From: Aurantiochytrium sp. KH105
Lineage: Eukaryota; Sar; Bigyra; Thraustochytrida; Thraustochytriidae
NCBI GenBank assembly: GCA_003116975.1
Contig: BGKB01000158.1
Location: 107,923 to 171,922, forward strand
Reading direction: 5' to 3'
DNA length: 64,000 bases
Shown here: piece by piece, positions 19,503 through 31,500 of the stretch
How positions within the stretch are numbered: the stretch's first letter is position 1
Layout of the letters: the number at the start of each line of letters is the position of its first letter
Position numbers and translations under genes: made by a program
Notes under the pieces: generated by a model
The model's input: only the letters and a program-made list of their open reading frames with translations
The model's database searches: none
Told to the model about the DNA's origin: nothing

Positions 19503-22500
19503 ATGATGGACGACGGCGAGTCTGCTGCAGCGGTAGCAGCCGAAATTCAACCTTGGTTGCTGGCGCAGGGCATTCTTGAAGGTGAAGCAAGTGAAGATGC
19601 CTTTCGCAAGGTCTGGAATGGCATGTGTAATTGGATGCTAGCCGTCTGTCGGGAACGCAGCTCCTTTATCATTCCCGATGTTGGCGTTGTCCAATTCAGA
19701 AAGTACAAGCTGGGGGCAGTTGTCCCGAGCTTTATTATGGCTTCTCAATACGCAGAAGTCAACGGTCTGCGTATCATCGCCAAGCTTCCGCGGGAGGAAG
19801 AGAGCGTCAATGCGCTACGTATTGATTTTCGGGCCGTTAATTGGCTCAATGATGACACCTACAAAGATTGCGTGGACACGATGCGCTTTGTTCTTCGTGG
19901 GGTCTTTCGCGGGTTTGGTGAGCTCGCATCGAAAAATCCGTCCCAAGTATTTGCCCTTGATATCGGCTGCGGCAAGCTTGTAGCTTTTGATCGTCAAATT
20001 CGACTGCAATTTTCGCCTGGCGGAGGGCTGCCTGGATCTTCTGCAGTCTTGGGAAAATTGCACGAGCCTCGACCTCCCTCTGCGACAGAGAACCCCGGCG
20101 GCGTAGAAGCGCGAAAGGTAGCCTCGCCTCGTGCAGCAAGAATCTCGTCACAAAAGCGAGCCATTGGAAGACACGACAGCGTCTCGTGCGTTTGGTTCCC
20201 CGATGGATCGTGCAAGGATCTCGCACTCGACTCGCAGAGCGTTGTGAGGCTCGAAAAACGTCAAGCAACCGTACGCAGAATGAGCCTCGGATCCGCTGAC
20301 TCGTTCAGCGGCCTCAACTCCGAGTATACATCCTCACCAAGCTGGCGAGGCAGTTCCAAGAGGCTCCTCACGGCACAGTACGCATCAATGAGCGCTCAAC
20401 GTTCTCCGCGTGCGCGGACGGAGGAAACCTCGCTGCGATTCATGCGTCGGGAAAAGAGCCTTCGGAGGCTCGCAGGGGATATTCGGGGTGAGCAAGCCCA
20501 TCCCTCGCTGCTCAACCAGCACGCACGCACCCTTGCTGCTGTACATGTCTCTCAAGACGAATCTGATCGCAAACTGCCCGATCGCATTGGGACCTACTAT
20601 TCACCAGAAGCACGTGTCCTGGCACTCGAGCGTCTGGCCTCCAGGAGCGCCGCAAAGGCTTCAAGCCGACATCAGCGTCAAGGAACAACGGACTCGTCAC
20701 CAACCTGCGATATGTTCTCGGGTCATCGCAAGGCTCCCACGCAAGATCGCGAAGATTTTCTCGCTGCTGTCACACTCGATGTACGGCGGGCTCAGGCCCT
20801 GGGCCAGGTTGATCGTGATCCTCTTGACATGCCAAATTATTCGCCGCGCGCTGTTCCTGAGCGTCGTGAGCCCTTTGATGTCGACTCCATCGCCCGCGAC
20901 GCTCACAGCGCGGCGCAGCGCCGAAATCTACGTCGATTCGGCAAAGGAATGACCTTTGTCGCCACGGAGAGTCTTCAGGCGCAACAAGCGGCAGTGCGAG
21001 CTACATACCTTCCTGCAGTGGACCAAGCTACAAGCCCAGAGGTCAACTCCCCTCAACAGGCCCCTTTCGCTTCGCGTTCAGGCACTCCGACCCGCACATA
21101 TCTCGGCACAGAGGAAGATATTGCACAGCAGTACGTGTGGTACGTTCGGCACGGTGTGGACGATAAGACGCTTGCTCCAATTCGGCGAGAGTGGCTTCAG
21201 CGCGTTTCCGATCTCCTTCCTGCGCCAAGGATTACCCATGAAAATGCTTCGAGTCTGGTGCAAACCTTTCAAACCCTCGTTGCGACCTTGACCAAAAATG
21301 TGGAATATGACTATCAATGCGCTGTGCGCCGCGCAATTCTCGACTATATTTTGAGAGACGCACAGCAGCGCTCTCGACTTGGAATTCCATATATTCCATC
21401 GAGCTGCCAGCGCAGGGATCCCGTTCATTTTCATGCAGATGCTCCACGGTACTGGAGAGAGACGTTTCAAGGCACACGTGAGCACATCAGGAGAAATCTC
21501 ACGCTCGTGAACCCCTTGATTCGCCAGGTGCTGCACTTGTGGCAAGACTATGCGCATCTCTCCTTGGTAAATTTGCCCTCAACCGATGACGAAGCTCTTC
21601 GATGCAGCTGGAAGCCGCCTACGCTCGAAGTCTTTGTTGAAGCTCAAGTTGAACACGCTCAAACTGTGCGAGACATTTTTCTGCATCAGTGGCACCCTGA
21701 AGTGGTTCGCATCTTTACGGAAGCTGCCAAAGGCGACGCGCCTCCTCTCGATACGCTTGGTGTTCGCCTCTGTGAAATGTCCCAGAACGATCTTCAGTCC
21801 CTTTTCGAGAGCGCCGCGACGCTCATGGCTCGCCAGCTGAGAGGCCTGGTCCTTGATTCACTCCAGCGACTACTATCATTCTTTCTGCGGCTTGGCCGTG
21901 GCGGACCTGACAAGGCGAGCAAACCACACCCGTACAAGTCTGAACTCACGGCGACACTTCGGAGCGCCTTCTACAACAAGCTTGTCGTGACTCGTGTTGA
22001 TAGTGGTGCAGACTCAACAACCCAGCCCCGGGCCGTGTGTCTCGAGGTGGACCTCGAGAAGATTGTCAATGGCCTCTCGCACGTAATCGACACAATCTCA
22101 ACATGTCTGAACCGAGTCGTACGTATTGAGCGCAAAGGCATTGGGCTCAATCTCGAATTCCTCGACGAGATTGACGAGAGCATGCCTCTCGTCAATACAA
22201 CAGAGGATCCGTCCACTGGCAGAAATGCAGGCCGAGGTCAGCCCAGTGGTACGAACGAGGGAAAGGGTGCAGAAGGAGGGCTTGCAACGGCACTGGCGCA
22301 GCAGAGCACATACGTGATGGACATCTCACCTTCCGAGGATTCCGTGTCCCGTTTTCGGCAGCGTATCGAGGACATTCTCATCGCAAGTAACGCCTCGTGC
22401 CAGACTGCAATTGCCATGTACGTGCCGTTCGAACCCATCTTCAACGCCTGGGACGCTCTCAACAGCAAGCTGCGACCCAGCACACGTCTTCAAGAACTGC

Positions 22501-25500
22501 AAGACGAGCTTGACGCGCTTGCGCAAATGCAGATGCGCGTTTGTGCAGAAACGAAGGAGACGGCCGTTCTCGGCGCGCAGACCATCGATTGTCAGGATCT
22601 CAACTCGCAAATTTTGGCCGAAATCGAGGCGCAGCGACAGCACCTGCTTCGCTTTGCCGTGCAAGACAACATTCGCCGCAATCTTGACGTCTGCAAGGCT
22701 TTCAGCGAGTCCGCCGAGCGTCTGGCCAAGGTCCCAGCGGACTCTCACGCGCTCATTGATGCTGAAGAGTACCTGCGCGGGTTTCAGAGCAAGGGGCTTG
22801 ACGCCCTCCTCGCGGATGTGGCCGACGTGAAGCACCGCCTCGATTTCATTTTTCGGAATCAAATGCAGGTTGAGGCAGATCTCCTCCGCCCTCTTGGCAT
22901 CACGTACTCGTGGGTCCACAAGGTGGACCATCTTGTGGAAGATGCTGCAGCGATGCTGAGGCGCGAGCGCGAACAGCTCGAAGGACAGTTCCAACTCGAC
23001 CGGGACCGTTTTATCCAAGAGCTTTCGTCTATTTCAAAGTCCGTCGCCAAGCTGAAGGATCAGGGTGATATGCGTCACGCCAAGGCACAATTGCGGGCCA
23101 CGGAGGAGGCACGTGATCTTGTTGAAGGTGCAAAACGGCGCGCAGACCTTTTGCACGACGAAGAAGATCGACTTGGACTCACAAGCACTGAATTTAAGGC
23201 GCTGACGCTTGTCGATGAGGCCCTCAAGCCATTCGAGACCTTTTGGAGCTTGGCCAACCGTTTTCAGACTCAGTTTCAACGTTGGAACCACGGTGTGGTC
23301 TTCACTCTCGATGGCGAACACGTCGAGCGGGAAGTAGGAGAGATGTTCCGCGCTGCGCACCAGCTAGCAGAAAGCCTCAAGGATGAGGCACCGGCGGTTG
23401 CCAGCTGCGCCGACGCGATCAAGGCCAAGTTGAACGAGTTTCGGGATGACATCCCCCTTCTTAGCATCATCTCTAATGATGGCCTTCGCGAGCGTCACTG
23501 GACGCAAATTTCCGACTTGCTTGGGTTCCCGATCGTTCCTGACGACAACATGACGCTGTCGCGTCTTATCGAACTCCAGGTCGGAGAACATGTGGAGGCC
23601 CTCGAGGCCATTTCCGAAGGTGCTTCCAAGGAACACGCCATTGAAAATGCGCACACCAAGATGATGGCAGAGTGGGCTCCGCTCGAATACGCAACACAGT
23701 CGTACAAGGACACAGGCACATTCATTCTTCAGGGCGGCAACCTCGACGAGCTGCAAACGCTGTTGGACGATCATCTGGTGAAAACGCAAACCATGCGGGG
23801 ATCGCCGTATTGCAAATTCATGGAAGAGAAAATGGCAGAATGGGAACACTTTCTTGTGTACACGCGGGACCTCATTGACGCCTGGATCAAGGTGCAGACA
23901 GCTTGGTTGTACCTTGACCCTATTTTTGCCTCGGAAGACATTATGCGGCAAATGCCAAACGAAGGCCAAGCTTTCCAACAGGTGAGCAAAATGTGGCGTG
24001 ATATCATGGACCTTGTCCACTCGGCGCCAAAGGTGACCTTTATTGCCAAGGTAGACCATCTTCTCGAGCAGTTCCACGAAATCGACGAGATGCTGGAGCA
24101 AATCAACAAGGGTCTAAGCTCGTACTTGGAGACCAAGCGACTGTATTTTTCACGCTTCTTTTTTCTTTCCAACGACGAGCTGCTCGAGATCCTCGCCGAA
24201 ACCAAGGACCCTACACGTGTGCAGCCGTTTCTGAAAAAGTGCTTCGAAGGCATCAAGTCGCTACGTTTCCGAAGTGACAATCAAGGCCGGCCTACGATCT
24301 CGCACATGATTAGCTCTGAGGGCGAGAGCGTCCAACTGACGCAGGAAATCGCTCCGCACGAAGCAAATGGGGCAGTCGAGGTCTGGCTTCTCCAACTCGA
24401 GGAAGAAATGTGTCGCACGGTCAAACACTTTGTCCGCGAGGCAATTGCGGACTACCCGACAAAGTCGCGAGGTCGCTGGATTCTGGATTGGGCTGGTCAG
24501 GTTGTTCTGGCGGTTGGGTCCGCATTCTGGACCCAAGAAGTGGAAACCGAACTTCGTGGGACCACGGGAGGGGGTCTTGCGGCCTACGAATCGCAACTGA
24601 GCGACCAGCTCTCCTCCCTCGTGACCTTGGTAAGAGGCGAACTCTCCAAGCTTGAGCGGGCCACGCTTTCTGCGCTCGCTGTCATCGACGTGCATGCGAG
24701 AGACGTCGTGAGACTTCTCGCCGAAGCGAGCGTGTCCTCGGTGCAAGACTTTGACTGGACCAGCCAACTTCGGTATTACTGGGAGAACGAGACGCTTGCT
24801 GTCAAGATCATCACTTCTTCGCTCGAGTATGGCTACGAATATTTGGGGAACAGTTCGCGTCTGGTCATCACGCCTCTCACGGACCGTTGCTATCGAACGC
24901 TGATGGGAGCTCTTCATCTGCAGTACGGTGGAGCGCCTGAAGGGCCTGCGGGAACGGGTAAGACGGAAACCGTAAAAGATTTAGCCAAGGCCTTGGCGCG
25001 ACAATGCGTAGTGTTCAACTGCTCCGACGGTCTCGACTACCTGGCGATGGCAAAGTTTTTCAAAGGACTTGCTTCAAGCGGTGCCTGGGCGTGCTTTGAT
25101 GAGTTCAATCGTATCGAGCTTGAAGTGCTGTCCGTCATTGCCCAGCAGATCTCAAGCATACAAGGCGCCATTGCGCGCCGCGCGCAGGTCTTTGAGTTCG
25201 AAGGAACAGAAATCAACTTGCGCTGGACAGCCAATGAATTTATTACCATGAATCCGGGCTACGCCGGAAGATCCGAACTTCCAGATAACCTCAAGGCCCT
25301 CTTTCGCACGGTCGCCATGATGGTCCCCGACTACGCCATGATTGCCGAAATCATCCTCTTTAGTTATGGGTACGCCGACTCGCGTAATCTTGCAAACAAA
25401 ATCGTCACAACCTACAAGCTTTGTAGCGAGCAGCTTTCCTCTCAAGACCATTACGATTATGGTATGCGCGCAGTTATTAGCGTGCTCAAGGCTGCAGGGG

Positions 25501-28500
25501 CGCTCAAGCGTCAGTTCCCCGATGAAGACGAGTCTATCATCGTGCTCCGGTCCATTTGCGATGTCAATCTTGCCAAGTTCATCTCGCAGGACCTTCCTCT
25601 GTTCAAAGGCATTATCTCGGACCTCTTTCCTGGAGTCGTCCTACCGGATCCAGACTATGTGCATCTCACCGCTGCAGCAGAAGAAGCGTGCGCAGCGGCT
25701 GATCTTGGTATTGAGCCTGTGCCGGTGTTTATGGAAAAGGTGATCCAGCTGTACGAAATGCTAGTCGTCCGTCATGGACTCATGATAGTGGGCGGCCCGC
25801 TTGCGGGCAAAACGATGAGCTGGAAGGTGCTTTCTCGCGCATTGACGACGCTTTGCGAACGTCAGCAAATGCCTTGCAAGCTCGCGGACCACGAGCTTGC
25901 CACTGACGTCTTTCAGATCAATCCTAAAGCTGTCACAATGCAACAGCTCTATGGTTGCTTTGACATGGTCTCTCACGAGTGGTCTGATGGTGTGCTGGCC
26001 AAGACCTTCCGCGACGCCTGCAAGGCTACAGACAACCGCCGCAAGTGGATCCTCTTTGACGGACCTGTTGATGCGGTGTGGATTGAGAATCTCAACACTG
26101 TTCTCGACGATAACAAGAAGCTCTGTCTCATGAGTGGCGAGATCATCGCCATGTCGGACTACATGAATATGGTTTTCGAGCCGATTGATCTCGCCGTGGC
26201 GTCCCCGGCGACAGTATCTCGTTGTGGAATGGTCTACATGGAACCAGAAAAGCTGGGATGGCGCCCGATGGTGGACGCCTGGCTGCGCCGTTTGCGTGAA
26301 AAGGTGGGCGACGAGGGTTGCGAAACGCTACGCGAGATTTTTGATTGGCTTGTTGCCCCGTCCCTGTACTTTTACCGCAAAAATGTTACGGAACTCGCCC
26401 CAACTTCGGACCTCATGCTCGTGCGTTCCATGACTCAGCTCATCGATACACTCGTCTACGATGTCCAAACGACTCCCGTTCCTGCGGATTGTCTCGAGCC
26501 TCTTACTGTCTTTGCCCTGGTATGGTCCGTGGGAGGCACGGCAAACAATGCCGGACGTGAAAGCTTTGACGCTTTTTTCCGCAGTCTGACCTCAGGTTCA
26601 AGCTCGGGTGCAGGGACTGGCGGCGCGCACGGCAAGGAAAGTCGCGCTCTCACTCAGACTTTGCCCAAGGAAGGTCTCGTGTACGACTACTTTGTGCAGG
26701 TCGACGAGTCGCGAGGGGTCTGTGACTGGAAACCGTGGACCTCAACGCTTGCACAAGAACCCGATTTCGCTAAAGACGCCGTGTACGCGTCCATCATTGT
26801 TCCAACCAAGGACACTGCTCGATATACGTACTTGCTGCGTCTGGCAGTGCAAGAGTCCCGTCCTCTACTCTTCGTTGGTCCCACTGGAACGGGCAAGTCA
26901 GCGTACACGTCGCAATACCTTCTCAATGACCTGGATCCGGAAGCGTACCAGATCCTTATGCTTGGATTCTCTGCGCAAACGTCTGTAACTCAGGTACAAG
27001 GGATTATCGACGCCAGTCTCGATCGACGTCGCAAGGGCGTTTTCGGTCCGTCGCTTGGACGCAAGTGCGTCATCTTTCTCGACGACGTAAACATGCCGCA
27101 GCCCGAGACCTACGGAGCACAGCCGCCGCTCGAGTTGCTGCGGCAAGGCATGAAGTATGGTGGCTGGTACGACTTCAAGGACCTAAGCTTTCGGCACATG
27201 GTGGACTGCTTTTACGTCGCAGCCATGGGCCCGCCTGGTGGGGGCCGTAACCACGTGTCACCTCGATTCTTGCGACACTTTCACATGGTTGGCGTGACCG
27301 AGTTTGACGAAGCGAGCATGTCGCGTATTTTTTCGAGTCTAATGCGATGGAACATGAAGTGTCATGGCTGCAGTGGAATTGGTATTCTACGAGCAGGCCA
27401 GGGCGCCGTGGATGCGACTATGGAAGTGTATCGTCGTAGTGTGCAGGAATTACTTCCTACACCATCGCGATCGCACTACCTTTTCAACTTGCGCGACGTA
27501 AGCCGCGTGATTCAAGGCATGACGCAATTTGTCTTGTCGGACGCAAGCACGCCGGAAGATATCGCGCGTCTTTGGGCGCATGAGACGCTTCGCGTCTTTG
27601 GAGACCGTCTCGTTGATGGTGTGGACCGTGACAAGCTTGTAGGGGAGATGATGAGCCCGGCCATGAAATCGCACTTTGGCAAGGACTTTGCGGAATCGTT
27701 TTCACACCTGGCGGACGAGTCCACAGGCATGGTTTCAGCATCGGGATCTTTTCGCGAAAGTGCCGCGAACTGGACCACGGCCCGCAGAGTCTTGTTTGGG
27801 AGTCTTAAATCGTCGGCGTACGAGCAAGTGGTCGATTTGGACGACTTGCGAGCGCTCTGTGAAGCCAAGCTTGAGGAATACAACACAATATCTCCCAAGC
27901 CCATGGACCTTGTTATGTTTTTGTACGCCATCGAACACACCGTGCGCATTTGCCGTGTCATTGGGACGCCGGGTGGCAATGCTCTTTTGGTGGGCGTGGG
28001 TGGATCGGGTCGCCAGTCTCTGACGCGCCTCGCAGCTTCGATGCGGGGCTACCAGGTGTTTCAGATTGAATTGAGTCGAAACTACGGTGTCACGGACTGG
28101 CATGCAGACCTGCGACGTGTTCTTGCTCTTGCAGGAGGCCGCGGTGAGGACACAGTCTTCCTCCTTAGTGACGCGCAGATCAAAGAGGAGTCCTTTGTGG
28201 AGGACATTAACAGCTTGCTCAACTCTGGCGAGGTTCCGAACATGCTGGCTGCAGATGAGAAAGCGGAGCTTTGCGAGCTTGCGCGAGCAGCCGCAAAGCA
28301 GGAGCGGCGCAGCGTGGAAACTCCAGAGGCTTTGTACGCATTCGTTGTTGAGCGTGTGCGCAGTCGACTGCACCTCGTCTTGGCTTTCAGTCCGATTGGA
28401 GAAGCTTTCCGTGCACGTATCCGGCGTTTCCCGTCCCTTGTGAACTGCTGTGTCATTGACTGGTTCAGCGAGTGGCCCCAAGACGCGCTCACATCTGTTG

Positions 28501-31500
28501 CAGAGCGTTTTCTGGACGATTTGGATCCAGGTGCTGACGAAATGCTCAAGGCGACGTGCGTGGCGCTTTGCAAAAAGTTCCACGTGAGCACAGCCAAGTA
28601 CGCAAAGCGCTTTATGCAAGAGCTGCGACGACCGTACTACGTGACTCCAACCTCGTACTTGGAGCTCATCAATACGTTCAAGACGATGTTATCAGTAAAA
28701 CGAAGCGAGGTGGAGCAGACGCTGAGGCGGTACGAGGTGGGTCTGGAGAAGTTGCAATTTACGGAAGACTCTGTTCAAGGAATGCAAAAAGAATTGCAAG
28801 ATCTGCAGCCCGTGCTTGTGCGGACAACGCGACAAACTGAGGAAATGATGGCCGCCGTGGAGAAAGAGCAAACGGAAGCAGACAAGATCGCCACCGTTGT
28901 CAAGAGCGAGGAAGCGATTGCCAATGAGAAGGCTCAGAGCGCCAAAGGTATCAAGGAGGAGTGTGAGGCGGATCTAGCCAAAGCCATGCCAGTTTTGGAG
29001 TCGGCAATCGCCGCGTTGAACACCCTGAGTAAGAGCGATATCACCGAAGTCAAATCGATGAAGTCCCCGCCAGATGGTGTCAAGCTCGTTATGGAAGCGT
29101 TGTGCATCATGATGAATGTAAAACCCATCAAAGCCAAGGACCCGAACGATGCTTCAAAAAAGATTAATGACTACTGGGAACCTGCCAAAAAGACGCTTCT
29201 TTCGGACCCGAAGTTGTTGAAGACGCTCATTGACTATGACAAGGACAACATTGATCCGAAAGTCGTACAGAAGGCGACGACTTACGTGGAGAACCCGGAC
29301 TTTGATCCGGAGAAAATCAAGAAAGCATCGCGGGCTGCATATGGACTATGCTGCTGGATCCGCGCCATGGTCCAGTACGACAGTGTGGCCAAGGTGGTAG
29401 CTCCGAAACGGGCCGCACTTGCGGAAGCCGAGCAAGAGTTCGAGCTTGTCATGGCCGGTTTGCGTGAGAAGCAGGCCGAATTGAGCAAAATCGAGAGTCG
29501 TGTTGCAGGTCTCGCGCGCCAGCTCGAGGAATGCAAGGAGCGAAAACGCGATCTCGAGCAACAGGTGAGTGACTGTACCGCCAAGCTCGACCGTGCCGAA
29601 AAGCTCATCTCTGGTTTGGGCGGGGAGAAAGCACGATGGGGCGAAGAAGCCGTGCGTCTTCGTGGCCTGCTCGGAAATCTAATCGGAAATGTCCTGGTGT
29701 GCTCTGGCATGATCGCGTACCTTGGACCCTTTACGGTGACGTTTCGACGCGAGATTACGGCAGCCTGGATCACAGAGGCCATTGCCATGCACATTCCATG
29801 CTCAAGCGCCGAGGAGATGAATCTCGTGCAAACATTGGGCGACAAGGTGAAAATTCGCGCATGGACGATTCAAGGTCTCCCTGTGGACGAGTATAGCATC
29901 GAGAACGGTATTATGCTCTCGAACTCACGTCGCTGGCCGCTCATGATCGACCCGCAGGGTCAAGCGAACAAGTGGGTGCGTAACATGGAGGCAGAGCACG
30001 AGCTCAAGGTCTGCAAGCTTAGCGATGCAAATTATCTCAGAACGATGGAGAACGCGGTGCAGTTTGGGCATCCTGTCTTACTCGAGAACATTGAAGAAAG
30101 CTTGCCGGCAGCGCTGGAGCCCCTTTTGCTGAAACAGGTCTTCAAAAAGGGCGGTGTTCCAAGCATTCGCCTTGGTGACGCCACAGTGGAGTACTCTGAA
30201 CGCTTTCGGTTCTACATGACAACGAAGCTGCGCAATCCGCACTATCTGCCGGAGATCAGCGTCAAGGTGACGCTTTTGAACTTTATGATTACACCGGTCG
30301 GGCTCGAGGACCAGATGCTTGGAATTGTGGTGGCGCGGGAGCGCCCCGATCTCGAGCGGGAGAAGAGCCAGCTCATCATAGAAACGTCCAAAAACCAGGA
30401 GATGCTTCGGGACATTGAAGACAAAATCCTCAAGGTGATGTCCTCCTCGGAAGGGAACATTCTCGATGACGCATCGGCCATTGAGGTTCTGAGCAAGTCT
30501 CAGACCGTCGCAAAGGAGATCTCTGTCAAGCAAGAGGTAGCAAACAAGACCTCAGCGCAGATTGACGCGGCGCGGCAGCATTATGTACCAATCGCGCGCC
30601 GGGCTGCAACCATGTTCTTTTGTTGCAGCGATCTCGCTTTTGTGGATCCCATGTATCAGTACTCGCTGACGTGGTTTGTAGATCTTTACGAGGCGAGCAT
30701 CGAAAAGTCTGAGCCGCAGGAACTGGTATCGCGTCGTCTCGAAGTCTTGGAGACGCACTTTACCGATTCCCTCTACAGGAATATTTGCCGCTCGCTCTTT
30801 GAGCGGGACAAGCTTTTATTTTCCTTCTTGCTATGCATGCGCCTGCATGCCGATGCAGTCCCCCCTTCGCTCTTTCGTTTCCTCGTTTCCGGGCCGGTGC
30901 GAGCTGGAAACGAGCCACCAGAGAATCCGTGCGCCCAATGGCTTCCAGACACGGCGTGGTCCGCCTTTGACCTGCTTTGCGAGGCGATGGAGGATGCAGG
31001 CGGAGACGACGCGCTACGTTCATCACTGTCCGGACAAGATCAGGCGGTCTGGGAAGCCTTTTATCAGAGTCCGCAACCAGAAGTGAAACCTGCGCTTCCG
31101 ACGCCATGGGAAGAGGATGGGCTTCTCAAGCTGTGCGTGCTGCGGAGCCTGCGCCCGGACCGCGTGGTCCCCGCAGTCCGTGACTACGTGGCAAAGACAA
31201 TGGGGCCGCGATTCGTGGAACCTCCGCGCTTTGACCTCGAGGCTTGCTGGCAGGACTCGCGACCTCACACGCCGCTCGTCTTTGTGCTGTCTCCTGGATC
31301 GGACCCGATGGCGGCGCTTTCGAAGCTTGCTGACCAGCGCGGTGTTCCCTTGGCTTCGCTTTCGCTGGGTCAGGGCCAAGGGGTCATTGCAGAGCGCATG
31401 ATTGACCGCGGAGTGGTTAAGGGCTCGTGGGTTGTCCTGCAGAACTGCCACTTGTATCCGAGCTGGATGCCCACGTTGGAGCAAATTGTCGAGCGACTCG

